Notes: generated from the sequence alone by a model not told the origin. A stretch of 64,000 bases of DNA from Nocardioides sp. (GCF_030019515.1 NZ_JASEEQ010000014.1:1-64000); one strand, 5' to 3'; positions 24,495 through 33,273 are shown, counted from the first letter of the stretch. Program-made: numbers and translations.

Positions 24495-25691
24495 ATGACC
24501 ACCCACCCGGCTTCGGGAGCCAACATCGACAGCCACGCGTCATCTGTGGTCGACGCGGTCACAACGCTTGAGGGTCGCCAGCTCCCCATTCGTGAAATCC
24601 GCACCATCCCAGTGCGTGTGCCCCTCGCGCGGGAGTTCAAGGGCAGCTACTACCGAATGACCCACCGCGCGACGCTGATCATCCAGGTCATCACCACTGA
24701 AGGGATCGTGGGCGAGGCGTACGTCGGCGACGAGGATGCCGCTGCGGCCGAGATCAATGCCGTTGTCCACCAGGAGATCGCGCCACGCCTGATCGGCCTG
24801 AACGCGCTGGCAACCGAGCGCTGCTGGCAGGTCGCCTATCCGGCCACATTCGACATTCTCCGCGACCGGCGGATCGGACTGGTTGCGCTTGCCGCCGTCG
24901 ACACAGCGATATGGGATGCCGTTGGGAAGGCACTCGCCCAGCCTCTCTGGTTGCTCTGGGGAGGTGCTCGCGACAGCGTTCCCATGACCGCCATCGGCGG
25001 CTACTACGGTGAACCGCTGGGACCGATCGCCGAGGAGGTCGCCTACTACCGCGACGAGCTCGGTCTCGCGGGGATGAAGTTCAAGGTGGGTGGCAGGACA
25101 CCTGAGATCGACGCAGCTCGGATCCGGCAGGCGCGAGATGCTGCAGGTGACGAGTTCGTTCTGTGTATCGACGCCAACCAGGGCTACTCGGTCGAGGATG
25201 CCGTCGACCTGGCCCATCGAATTGCGGACCTCGGAATCGAGTGGTTCGAGGAGCCCGTCCTATGGCACAACGACGTCAGGTCGATGCGGGACGTTCGGTA
25301 TCGCGGCGGCCTGCCCGTTTGTGCCGGCCAGTCGGAGCTCTCCCCGAGCGGTTGCCGGGATCTGATGGAGGCCGGGGCGATCGACGTGTGCAACTTCGAT
25401 GCGTCATGGTCCGGTGGACCTACGGCGTGGAGGAGGACGGCAGCCATCGCAGGCTCCTACGATGTTCGCATGGGGCATCACGAAGAACCCCAGGTCAGCA
25501 CTCACCTCCTTGCGAGCATCCCGCACGGGACATATGCGGAGTGTTTCCATCCCGACCGGGACCCGTTCTGGTGGAGGCTGATCGCTAACCGCCCCGCCCT
25601 TGTCGATGGGCGCCTCCCGATGCAGCCGAATCCGGGTCTGGGCTGGGAGCTCGACTGGGAGTACATCAATGCTCATCGGCTGGACCGATGA
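24495..25691 (+). CDS. Mandelate racemase/enolase-superfamily sugar-acid dehydratase (1)
   Basis: 398 residues. The enolase-superfamily C-terminal barrel shows the KxK base (GMKFKVGG, about 195), metal ligands Asp in CIDANQGYS (about 225), Glu in WFEEPV (about 252) and Glu in AGQSELS (about 278), and a second base His in MGHHEEPQVS (about 328). This is the mandelate-racemase subgroup, mostly acid-sugar dehydratases giving 2-keto-3-deoxy acids. Extended N-terminus of about 30 residues. First gene of the plus-strand arm; its stop overlaps the SDR start (ATGA). Confidence 0.88.
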   Translation: MTTHPASGANIDSHASSVVDAVTTLEGRQLPIREIRTIPVRVPLAREFKGSYYRMTHRATLIIQVITTEGIVGEAYVGDEDAAAAEINAVVHQEIAPRLIGLNALATERCWQVAYPATFDILRDRRIGLVALAAVDTAIWDAVGKALAQPLWLLWGGARDSVPMTAIGGYYGEPLGPIAEEVAYYRDELGLAGMKFKVGGRTPEIDAARIRQARDAAGDEFVLCIDANQGYSVEDAVDLAHRIADLGIEWFEEPVLWHNDVRSMRDVRYRGGLPVCAGQSELSPSGCRDLMEAGAIDVCNFDASWSGGPTAWRRTAAIAGSYDVRMGHHEEPQVSTHLLASIPHGTYAECFHPDRDPFWWRLIANRPALVDGRLPMQPNPGLGWELDWEYINAHRLDR

Positions 25692-26452
25692 CGGCGCCGG
25701 CACACCTCTCGCCGGCGCCAGGTACCCGGGTCCTCGTGACTGGGGCAGCGGGCGCAATCGGACGATCGGTCGCGTTGGCATTCGCGGAAGCGGGGGCGCG
25801 GGTAGCGGTCAGCGACCTGGATGGCGAAAGATTGCGCTCGGTCGCTCGAGAGGTGCGCGCTCTTGCCGAACTGCCTGTGGATCTCCGCTCCGTCGACGAC
25901 TCCGCCGGGCTCCCCGGGGCCGCTTTCACCGCGCTGGATGGACTCGACGTCGTCGCACACATGAGCGGCCTTCTCCTCCGTCGTGACGATCTTGCCGAGA
26001 TCACCGCGGAGGACTGGGACGTCCAGCAAGAGGTGAATCTCAGGTCCACCTTCTTCGTTCTGCGCGCTGCTGCCGAACTCATGGCCGATCAAGGGCAGGG
26101 TGGCCGACTGATCGCTGCCACGTCGCAGGGGTGGTGGACCGGGGGTGTTGGCGGATCGGCGGTCTACGCCGCGTCGAAGGGCGGCGTCGTCTCATTGTGC
26201 CGGGGCTTGGCGCGTACCTACGGGCCTGCTGGAATCACCGTCAACACGGTCGCCCCCGGCGCGGTGCGTAGTCCCATGCTGTTGAAGGACCTGTCGGAGG
26301 ACGCGCTTCAAGACATCGTGGCACACACCCCGCTCGGCCGCCTGGGCTCACCCGAGGAGATCGCCGGGCCCGTCCTCTTCCTCGCCTCGCCGCAAGCCTC
26401 GTTCATCACCGCAGCAACGATCAACGTCAGCGGCGGCTGGCTGCCCTACTGA
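25688..26452 (+). CDS. Short-chain dehydrogenase/reductase
   Basis: 254 residues, classical SDR: cofactor loop TGAAGAIGR (about 19-27), SDLDGER after beta-2 suggesting NAD preference, catalytic Ser in AATSQGW (about 145) and Tyr/Lys in YAASKGG (about 160-164), and C-terminal INVSGGWLPY. Coupled to the dehydratase by an ATGA overlap. In known non-phosphorylative sugar-acid routes, an SDR oxidises the 2-keto-3-deoxy acid made by such a dehydratase; that role is inferred here. Confidence 0.87.
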   Translation: MTAPAHLSPAPGTRVLVTGAAGAIGRSVALAFAEAGARVAVSDLDGERLRSVAREVRALAELPVDLRSVDDSAGLPGAAFTALDGLDVVAHMSGLLLRRDDLAEITAEDWDVQQEVNLRSTFFVLRAAAELMADQGQGGRLIAATSQGWWTGGVGGSAVYAASKGGVVSLCRGLARTYGPAGITVNTVAPGAVRSPMLLKDLSEDALQDIVAHTPLGRLGSPEEIAGPVLFLASPQASFITAATINVSGGWLPY

Positions 26453-26498
26453 GGCTCCGAAACTCAGGCTGGTGCTGAGTACCCTGACGATGTGCCAC

Positions 26499-26512
26499 TG
26501 GAACCGTTTCCC
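26499..26512. promoter_or_regulatory. LacI-type operator O3
   Basis: TGGAACCGTTTCCC (embedded in CTGGAACCGTTTCCCAG) resembles O1 and O2 with one outer mismatch. It lies between the SDR gene and the LacI gene, suggesting autoregulation. Confidence 0.6.
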
Positions 26513-26633
26513 AGCGCTGAAAGGAGTGCCATGTGCTTCCCGTCGATCCACTCGGGTCCAACCACGCACCTGTGTTCTCCGACCGATGCGCCAGCCCCCC
26601 GCCCGCACCCGATCCTGTCAGGGGGTGACTCGC

Positions 26634-27710
26634 GTGCCCGATGACCTCCCACGACAAGTCCAGGACCGGTCGTCGTCCGGACGCCCTAACCGGGCGCTCA
26701 TGCGGCAGGTTGCAGACCGCGCGGGCGTCGCAATGTCGTCCGTGTCTCGCGTGCTCAACAACCATCCCGACGTCAGCGAGTCGATGCGAGCTCGGGTGAT
26801 GACAGCTGTTGAGGAGTTCGGGTACGAACCGAATGCCGTTGGACAGATGCTCCGCCAGGGCGCGACGAAGACGGTCGGATTTGTCGTCGGTGACATCTCC
26901 AACCATCTCCAGGCTGAGATCGCGCTCGGCGCCGAGCTCGCACTCGAGGCTCAGGGCTACACGATGCTGTTGATGAACTCCGTCAACAATCCACAGCTGG
27001 ACGCCGAACACATCAGGCTGCTGATCCGGAGACAGGTCGACGGTCTCCTGCTGTCCGTTGCCGACGAGACGCACCGGCCCACGATCGAAGCGCTTGAAGC
27101 GGGCAACACGCCCTATGTCCTGATCGATCGGGAGCTCGACGCACAGTCCCCACCGTGGGCCGTGACGTCCGATCACCGGGGCGGCATCACGAGCGCGGTA
27201 GAGGAGCTCGTGGGGCTTGGGCATCGCCGGATCGCGTTGGTCGGCGGTTCGCCACACGTGCGGCCGACACGGGAGCGGGTCGCGGCGATCGAGGAGGCCG
27301 TCGCACGCTATCCGGACGTGAGCTGCCAGGTGCGCTCTGGAGCCTTTACCGAAGGACACGGCGCAGCAGCGACCCGCGAGCTCCTGGAAGGCAAGTTGCC
27401 ACCTACGGCGATCATCGCCGGTGGAAACCAGATCCTGATCGGGGTCCTGCGAGAGATCCGCGGGCGGGCCCTTGCCATTCCTCGCGACCTGTCTCTGGTG
27501 ACGTGCGACAGGATCCCGCTTGCCGAGTTCCTCTCGCCTTCGCTCTCCACGATCTATCGAGATCCCGTCGCCATGGGACGAGCCGCGGCCGAGTTGCTAC
27601 TCGCGCAGCTCGCTGGCCAACCGGCCCAGGTGATCACGCTGCCGGCGACGTACGAACGCGCCGGCAGCTGCTCGCCTTCGCCCGACGCCGTGGCACCGAC
27701 ACATCAATGA
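26634..27710 (+). CDS. LacI-family transcriptional regulator
   Basis: About 358 residues. DNA-binding domain at the N-terminus (MRQVADRAGVAMSSVSRVLNNHPDVSESMRARV, about 23-55), followed by a periplasmic-binding-protein-like effector domain (TVGFVVGDISNHLQAEI ... GLGHRRIALVGG ... LSLVTCDRIPLAEF). The frame is open upstream to 26472, but that stretch contains operator O3. GTGs at 26625 and 26634 follow a GGGGG; the latter has the better spacing, so the start is uncertain. It probably represses the flanking catabolic genes through the TGGAA-nCGn-TTCCA sites, with a pathway sugar or acid as inducer. Confidence 0.88.
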   Translation: MPDDLPRQVQDRSSSGRPNRALMRQVADRAGVAMSSVSRVLNNHPDVSESMRARVMTAVEEFGYEPNAVGQMLRQGATKTVGFVVGDISNHLQAEIALGAELALEAQGYTMLLMNSVNNPQLDAEHIRLLIRRQVDGLLLSVADETHRPTIEALEAGNTPYVLIDRELDAQSPPWAVTSDHRGGITSAVEELVGLGHRRIALVGGSPHVRPTRERVAAIEEAVARYPDVSCQVRSGAFTEGHGAAATRELLEGKLPPTAIIAGGNQILIGVLREIRGRALAIPRDLSLVTCDRIPLAEFLSPSLSTIYRDPVAMGRAAAELLLAQLAGQPAQVITLPATYERAGSCSPSPDAVAPTHQ

Positions 27711-27723
27711 GAAGGGCACAGCC

Positions 27724-28698
27724 ATGACTGACGAACCTGACCGCGACACGGAGCTGTTGCTGGACCTGTTGCAGCGGATGCGAGAGATCCGTCTGTTCGA
27801 AGACACCGTCAAAGAGTGGTTTTCGTCCGGGCTGGTTCGAGGAAGCACGCATCTCGGGCAAGGGCAGGAGGCTGTCTCGGTCGGCGTGACAGCCGCCTTG
27901 CAGCATGGTGACACGACGACGTGCACCTACCGGGGACACGCGACCGTGCTTGCTCAAGGCGCACCGTTGGACAAGAGCTTCGGCGAGATCCTTGGCAAGG
28001 CCGAAGGACTGTGCGGAGGCAAGGGTGGGTCGATGCATCTGACCGACTTCAGCGTCGGAGCACTCGGATCCTTCGCAATCGTCGGTGCCCACCTCCCAAT
28101 CAGCGCCGGTGCAGCCTGGGCAGCGCAACTGCTAGGCACGCGAGCAGTCAGCGTTAGCTTCTTCGGTGATGGCGCCGCCAACATCGGCACCTTTCACGAG
28201 ACACTCAACATGGCCTCGGTCTGGAGCCTCCCGGTCGTCTTCATCATCGAGAACAACCTGTACGGCGAGTACTCCCCCATCGCCGTGACGACCGCCAACA
28301 CTGTTCTCATCGACCGCGCCCCCGGCTACGCGATGCCTGGTGTCCGCGTGGACGGCAACGACCTGATGGCCATCCGGGAAGTCGCAATGACTGCCGTCGA
28401 GCGAGCGCGCGGGGGTGAGGGCCCGACACTGATCGAGGCGATGACCTATCGCCAGTCAGGGCACTCCCGGGCAGACCCGGCGACGTACCGCCCCGAGGGT
28501 GAGCTTGACGCATGGCTTGCTCGCGATCCGATTCTGCTTCTGGAACAGCGGCTCGCCGAGGGCGGCGTCAGCGAGACGAGGTTGGCGGACGTTGCCCGAG
28601 CAGCCGCGGAGAACGTCAGGTCGGCCGCAGACCGAGCGCTCTCGTGGCCAGAGCCAGATCCGACTTCAAGGTTCGACGACATGTGGGTGAACGCATGA
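27724..28698 (+). CDS. 2-oxo acid dehydrogenase E1 component, alpha subunit
   Basis: 324 residues of the thiamine-diphosphate E1-alpha type (pyruvate/acetoin/branched-chain). TDP motif GDGAANIGTFHETLNMA...ENNLYGE (about 145-180), and YRGHATVLAQG near 65. Length is close to acetoin dehydrogenase AcoA, shorter than branched-chain E1-alpha. AGAAGGG precedes the ATG. It overlaps E1-beta (ATGA). It lies inside the sugar cluster, so the 2-oxo acid is probably derived from that sugar rather than housekeeping pyruvate. Confidence 0.9.
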   Translation: MTDEPDRDTELLLDLLQRMREIRLFEDTVKEWFSSGLVRGSTHLGQGQEAVSVGVTAALQHGDTTTCTYRGHATVLAQGAPLDKSFGEILGKAEGLCGGKGGSMHLTDFSVGALGSFAIVGAHLPISAGAAWAAQLLGTRAVSVSFFGDGAANIGTFHETLNMASVWSLPVVFIIENNLYGEYSPIAVTTANTVLIDRAPGYAMPGVRVDGNDLMAIREVAMTAVERARGGEGPTLIEAMTYRQSGHSRADPATYRPEGELDAWLARDPILLLEQRLAEGGVSETRLADVARAAAENVRSAADRALSWPEPDPTSRFDDMWVNA

Positions 28699-29720
28699 GC
28701 ACAACAATGGAACCAACTGCTCCGGCTGCGGATGCGACCGTCTCGATCAACTATCGAAAGGTTGTTGGTCGAGCAATCGCCGACGAACTCGCGACCGATC
28801 CGACCGTGGTGTTCCTGGGTGAGGACGTTGGCGCAGCTGGCGGAGCCTTCAAGATGACCGAGGGACTTCAGGCGCGATTCGGTAAGCGCGTTCGAGACAC
28901 ACCCATCGCTGAGCAGGCCATCGTGGGGATGGCGGTGGGCGCCGCCATCCAGGGACTTCGTCCCGTTGCCGAGATCATGTTTGCCGACTTCGCCGGCGTC
29001 TGCTTCGACCAGATCGTGAACTCTGCTGCGAAGTACCGCTTCACGTCGGGTGGACAGACATCTGTTCCGCTCACGATCTGCATGGCAAACGGCTCCGGAG
29101 CCGGATTCGGACCGCAGCATTCGCAGATGGGCGAGAACTGGTTCCTCAACATCCCCGGTCTCAAGATCGTGACACCCGGGACGGTTGAAGACCATTACGG
29201 GCTCCTGAGGTCATCGATCCGTGATGACAACCCTGTGTTGTTCTTCACGCACAAGAACCTCTTCGCGCTGAAGGGTCGCGTGCCAGCTGAGCCGTCGGAT
29301 GAGGCGCTGATCGTACTGGGCCAGGCATCAGTCGTCACGGTCGGTTCGGCCGTGACAGTCGTAGCCAACCAGCAGATGCGACACCGCGCAGTCGAGGCTG
29401 CTCAACTCCTCACCGAAGAGGGCATCGACATCGAGGTCATCGACCCGAGAACGTTGGTGCCCTTCGACATGGACACGGTGATCACATCGCTCTCGAAGAC
29501 CTCACGCCTCCTCGTCGTGCAGGAGGGCCCTCCGGACGGTGGATGGGGCGCCACCCTCGTCAGTCGCGTCGCTTCCCAGCACTTTGAGTTGCTCGACGCG
29601 CCACCGACGCTGCTGGCGAGCGACAACATCTCGGTACCCTTCGCGGCCTCGATGGAGCTGGCCTCGATCCCGGACGCTGCCCGGATTGCAACAGCGGTCC
29701 GGCAGTTGGTCGCCTACTGA
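28695..29720 (+). CDS. 2-oxo acid dehydrogenase E1 component, beta subunit
   Basis: 341 residues. Family markers: VVFLGEDVGAAGGAFKMTEGL (about 37-57), DTPIAEQAIVGMAVGAAIQGLRPVAEIMFADF (about 72-103), and a transketolase C-domain with IDPRTLVPFD (about 257). Longer N-terminus than AcoB by about 15 residues. Starts inside the E1-alpha stop (ATGA). Together with E1-alpha forms the heterotetrameric decarboxylase; the E2 gene is about 4 kb downstream rather than adjacent. Confidence 0.9.
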   Translation: MSTTMEPTAPAADATVSINYRKVVGRAIADELATDPTVVFLGEDVGAAGGAFKMTEGLQARFGKRVRDTPIAEQAIVGMAVGAAIQGLRPVAEIMFADFAGVCFDQIVNSAAKYRFTSGGQTSVPLTICMANGSGAGFGPQHSQMGENWFLNIPGLKIVTPGTVEDHYGLLRSSIRDDNPVLFFTHKNLFALKGRVPAEPSDEALIVLGQASVVTVGSAVTVVANQQMRHRAVEAAQLLTEEGIDIEVIDPRTLVPFDMDTVITSLSKTSRLLVVQEGPPDGGWGATLVSRVASQHFELLDAPPTLLASDNISVPFAASMELASIPDAARIATAVRQLVAY

Positions 29721-29776
29721 GTCGACCCGTTCACGATCCACGGTTCACGCAGTCGAACTCTCGGTTAGGAGAGGTC

Positions 29777-30847
29777 TTGTCGAGTCAACCATTACGTGTA
29801 GGCATCATCGGCGCTGGTTCCTGGGCGGTGTCGGCACACATCCCGAGTCTGGCCTCGAGGAGTGAGGTCGAGCTGTGGGGCGTGAATCGACGAGGCGCCG
29901 TCGAGCTCGAGCGAGTAGCGCAGAGGTTTGGTTTCAGGGTCGCCACCGAGGACTACCGCGAGCTGGTCGAGTCGGGCCTGGATCTCGCGGTGGTCGCCAG
30001 CCCGACCAAGTTCCACTACGAGCACGCCAAGGCCGCTCTTGAGAGTGGCGCACACGTCCTGTGCGAGAAGCCGTTCACGATCGCGCCGGTCGAGGCGTGG
30101 GACCTGGTGAACACAGCTCAGCGCCTGGACCGGCACCTCCTGGTCGCCTTCGGCTGGAACTTCACCCCGCTCGTGGAACAAGCCCACCTGGCAATCCGGG
30201 AGGCGGACCTCGGCGAGGTCGAACATGTCAGCGTCACCATGTCCTCAGCAACGCGAGGATTGCTCACCGGTGCCAGTGCATACGCCGACGCGAGCGCCGA
30301 GACCGTGCCCGATCCGGAGACGTGGACCAATCCTGCCCTTTCTGGCGGCGGATACGGACAGGCTCAGCTGTCTCATGCCCTCGCGCTCGCCCTTCACCTG
30401 ACGGGGGAGAGCGTCACGTCGGCGTTAGCTCTCACCCACCGTCCGGCCAACGCCCGGGTCGAGCTTCACGACGCCTTCGCGATGCGACTGCGTGGCGGTG
30501 GGATCGCAAGCGTCTCCGGAGCCTCGTCATTCATGGGATTCGACAACAACCGGCATCACCTCGCGGTTGAGGTGGTCGCCGAACGCGGTCAATACATCGT
30601 CGACCTGTTCCAGGATCGCGTCTGTGTGTTCAACCATCGTCAGGGCCAGGTCGAACTTCCCCTACAACCTGGCGCAGGTCACTACAACGGTTCGTTGCCC
30701 AGCCAGCGACTCGTCGACCTGGCTCTCGGACTCACGAAATCCAACCCGGCATCGGGCGCGCTTGGGGCGCGGACCGTCGAAGCGCTCGATCTCGCATACC
30801 GCAGTGAGCAGTCCCGAGCACCTGAAGACTGCGTGGCGGCCCCGTGA
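29777..30847 (+). CDS. Gfo/Idh/MocA-family NAD(P)-dependent oxidoreductase (2)
   Basis: 356 residues from a TTG preceded by TAGGAGAGG. Rossmann motif GIIGAGSWAVSAHIP (about 9-23), catalytic CEKPFT (about 98). Only weakly like the first Gfo/Idh gene of the cluster; it has the standard EKP and a different C-terminal domain (SGGGYGQAQLSHALAL near 195). In levoglucosan and C-glycoside degradation, pairs of such enzymes oxidise and then reduce the sugar at C3; a comparable pairing is possible here but unproven. GTGA overlap with the next gene. Confidence 0.85.
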   Translation: MSSQPLRVGIIGAGSWAVSAHIPSLASRSEVELWGVNRRGAVELERVAQRFGFRVATEDYRELVESGLDLAVVASPTKFHYEHAKAALESGAHVLCEKPFTIAPVEAWDLVNTAQRLDRHLLVAFGWNFTPLVEQAHLAIREADLGEVEHVSVTMSSATRGLLTGASAYADASAETVPDPETWTNPALSGGGYGQAQLSHALALALHLTGESVTSALALTHRPANARVELHDAFAMRLRGGGIASVSGASSFMGFDNNRHHLAVEVVAERGQYIVDLFQDRVCVFNHRQGQVELPLQPGAGHYNGSLPSQRLVDLALGLTKSNPASGALGARTVEALDLAYRSEQSRAPEDCVAAP

Positions 30848-31965
30848 CGATCACAGAGGTTGAAGCCATCCCGATCGGCTACAACGAGCCCAACGACGCC
30901 AACAGCACGCGACACATCTTGCTGGTCAGGCTTGTAGCCGACGACGGCACCGTCGGGTGGGGCGAGGCGGTGACGATGTGGCCCGAGGCCACCGCCGCAA
31001 CAGCCGCGATCGTGACTGGACTGGCACCACTCGTGGTTGGAACGAATGTCTCCGATCACACCGCGACCTGGGCAGAGATCAAGCGCCACTGCTGGTGGTA
31101 CGGCGAGGGCGGCATCGCGACCTTCGCCCTCGCTGCCATCGACATCGCCCTATGGGACCTTGCGGGCAAGCTGACTGGCGCATCCTTGGTCGACATGCTC
31201 GGCGGCCCCACTCACGACGCTCTTCCGGCCCTCGTGAGCTGCCACGCGTTTCGCGCGGACCTCGACGCGATGGCCGCGGAGATGGCCGGCTGGGTTCACG
31301 GCAATCTTGCCGATGGAATCAAGGTCGCCTTCGGCAAGCGTGGCGACGCGGCCCTCGGTCTGGACCTGGACCGCGACACCAGGTTTGTCGCATCCCTCCG
31401 TCGAGAGCTTGGGCCATCACCGCGCATCATGATCGACCTTGCCGCGACCACGACATGGACCCTCGACGACGCGATCGGTCGTGCCCACGCCTTTGAGGAA
31501 CTCGACGTCGACTGGATCGAGGAACCATTGGGCGCGAACGATCCAGCCGGCTACTCACAGCTGAAGGCCGCCACCTCCATCCGCATCGCATACGGCGAGC
31601 GGGAGTGGACGCCCGCCGGCATCGCACGCATCCTCCGCACGAACACCGTTGACGTGGTCGGCGTCGACCCCGGCCGGTGTGAAGGAATCACGGGGTTCCT
31701 TCAAGCGTCCGAGGATGCGGGCGCGCAGGGACGCGAGATCAATGCTCATGCATGGTCAGGAGCGATTGTCACCGCGGCCAGCCTCGCACTCTCGATCGTC
31801 ACGCCGTGGTGTCGGCAACTGGAGTTCAAGCCGCTTCCGAGTTCACCCCAGGTCGAGCTGGTCACGACACCGGTGGGTCACGCTGGCGGGGTCTTCCGGG
31901 GACTGACCGGACCGGGGCTAGGCATCGAGATCGACCTCGCCGCCCTGGACCGACTCCGCATCTGA
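30844..31965 (+). CDS. Mandelate racemase/enolase-superfamily dehydratase (2)
   Basis: 373 residues, GTG start overlapping the previous stop. Active-site pattern: GIKVAFGKRG (about 158-167), metal ligands Asp in IMIDLAA (about 197), Glu in DWIEEPLG (about 223), Glu in YGEREWT (about 250), and His in INAHAWSGA (about 301). KVAFGK and NAHAW differ from the first dehydratase, so the two probably act on different intermediates or stereoisomers. The last 48 bases overlap the convergent muconolactone-isomerase-like gene. Confidence 0.86.
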   Translation: MTITEVEAIPIGYNEPNDANSTRHILLVRLVADDGTVGWGEAVTMWPEATAATAAIVTGLAPLVVGTNVSDHTATWAEIKRHCWWYGEGGIATFALAAIDIALWDLAGKLTGASLVDMLGGPTHDALPALVSCHAFRADLDAMAAEMAGWVHGNLADGIKVAFGKRGDAALGLDLDRDTRFVASLRRELGPSPRIMIDLAATTTWTLDDAIGRAHAFEELDVDWIEEPLGANDPAGYSQLKAATSIRIAYGEREWTPAGIARILRTNTVDVVGVDPGRCEGITGFLQASEDAGAQGREINAHAWSGAIVTAASLALSIVTPWCRQLEFKPLPSSPQVELVTTPVGHAGGVFRGLTGPGLGIEIDLAALDRLRI

Positions 31966-32292
31966 GCCGAATGCAGCCAACGCGCCGAGATCGCAACAGG
32001 TGCAGTCACCAGCGCTCGGCAGAGCGAAACGGTGGCGTTCAAGCGGGTAGATAGTCGCGTCCATCCATGGCCAGAACGGGAGTGAAGCAAGAACATCCTC
32101 CAGACTCGCTGCCGATTCAGCCTTCCACCATCCCCATGAGCCCTGGCGAGTTGGATCCCGCCAGATCCTCACGAGCGTGCCCTCCAACTGCAATTGGACG
32201 GATCGGGCCTGCTCCGCCGCCGTGAGGTCGGCGACATCGACGTCGGACAGATCTGGGACCACAAACTCAATGCGAACCAGAAACTCGCTCAC
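31918..32292 (-). CDS. Muconolactone delta-isomerase-like protein
   Basis: 124 residues from a GTG at 32292 that overlaps the upstream stop (GTGA). The first 95 residues follow the muconolactone isomerase family: FLVRIEFVVPDLSD near the start, E-x-A-R...LQLEGTLVRIWRDP, and LPFWPWMDATIYPLERHRF. Classical members are about 95 residues and shift a lactone double bond in catechol breakdown. Here there is a C-terminal extension with a DCTCCD cysteine cluster. No aromatic-catabolism gene is nearby, so it may isomerise a sugar-acid lactone. Its end overlaps the convergent dehydratase by 48 bases. Confidence 0.75.
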   Translation of the reverse strand: MSEFLVRIEFVVPDLSDVDVADLTAAEQARSVQLQLEGTLVRIWRDPTRQGSWGWWKAESAASLEDVLASLPFWPWMDATIYPLERHRFALPSAGDCTCCDLGALAAFGSDAESVQGGEVDLDA

Positions 32293-33167
32293 TGCCGGGC
32301 GCCGAGTGCAGAGTTCGCCCCCGACCCTCTTGAATCGGCCAGTAGCGACTGACGCAACAGCACCGTCTCGGTCAGATTGTCCACGCGATCGCAGTCGTGC
32401 CATGGGCTCCACACGTACTCGGTGGCCAGCCAGCCGTCATACCCGATCTGCTCCAGCTTCGCTACCAAACCACCGAAGTCGATCACATTGGCGCTCGACG
32501 ATGCCTGCAGTACGCCGGGCGCTCCACCCCGTAGCTGGACGTGCCGCACCGAGTCAAGGAGGCCGTCCACCTCGGCTGCCGTATGTCCTGAGAAGACGAA
32601 GTGGGCCGGATCGAGTGTCAGAGTCAGCCCCGGTACGGCGGCAATCAACGCACTCGCCCGCACAGGAGTGGCGACCAGACTCTCCACATGCGGCTCGACG
32701 GACAGGCGAAGTCCACGGTTCTCCGCGGCTGCGACAAGGACTTCCAGCGCGTCGACGGAACGGGAGAAGGAGGCCTCCCACTCCTCCCCCTCGTGGTGGA
32801 CGCCGGGTAGAACTGTCATCCCCTGCGCATCGGTCGAGGCAGCGAAGTCAAGACACCGCATCAAGGCGTCCAGGGCCGCTGCACGGGTCAGATCCGCCGG
32901 ATCATTGACGGAGCCGACGTGAAAGTCGTCGGAGATCTGGGCGAACACGTCCGCGACGACAAGACCTGCCTCACGCACAGCAGACGCCGCGCGCTCCCCG
33001 GCTGCCGCAGGGTCGGTCAGACAGTTCTCTGGCCTGACGTGACTTCTGCCCGCAAAGAACCCGAGGTCGACACCGTCGAAGCCGAGGTCGGCGATGATCC
33101 TCAACGCCTGGCGATGGTCCACCGCCGGAAAGGTGTAGTCCGCGCAGCTCAACTTCCAAGCGCTCAT
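32289..33167 (-). CDS. Sugar isomerase/epimerase-like TIM-barrel protein (2)
   Basis: 292 residues, xylose-isomerase-like TIM barrel. Expected metal ligands: Glu in LSVEPHVES (about 158), Asp/His in LDPAHFVF (about 188), His in VRHVQLRGG (about 210), and Glu in ATEYVWSPWHDCD (about 252). Only distantly like the first TIM-barrel gene of this segment. Translationally coupled to the muconolactone-isomerase-like gene, so the two may act successively. Substrate unknown; hydroxypyruvate isomerase, epimerase or keto-glycoside lyase/hydratase activity are all possible. Confidence 0.82.
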   Translation of the reverse strand: MSAWKLSCADYTFPAVDHRQALRIIADLGFDGVDLGFFAGRSHVRPENCLTDPAAAGERAASAVREAGLVVADVFAQISDDFHVGSVNDPADLTRAAALDALMRCLDFAASTDAQGMTVLPGVHHEGEEWEASFSRSVDALEVLVAAAENRGLRLSVEPHVESLVATPVRASALIAAVPGLTLTLDPAHFVFSGHTAAEVDGLLDSVRHVQLRGGAPGVLQASSSANVIDFGGLVAKLEQIGYDGWLATEYVWSPWHDCDRVDNLTETVLLRQSLLADSRGSGANSALGARQ

Positions 33168-33249
33168 CTCATTCCTGCTTCTGTCCTGTTGTCCTATGAG
33201 GGTTGGCCCATCTCAGACCATGTGCACCGTGCATGCTGCTAGCGTGTCT

Positions 33250-33273
33250 GGAACCGATACCGGCAACGATACC
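33250..33273. promoter_or_regulatory. Two tandem LacI-like operator sequences
   Basis: GGAACCGATACC and GGCAACGATACC are adjacent 12-base near-repeats (10 of 12 identical), ending 16 bases before the mutarotase ATG. Each resembles the GGAA-nCGn-T(T/A)CC core of O1-O3. They lie in the divergent region between the TIM-barrel gene and the mutarotase gene and could control both. Confidence 0.55.

Noticed and set aside
31918..32412. A longer start for the muconolactone-isomerase-like protein
   Set aside because: The extra N-terminal residues are antisense-like Arg-rich sequence inside the coupled TIM-barrel gene; the GTG at 32292 gives a standard GTGA coupling and begins at the family's N-terminus.
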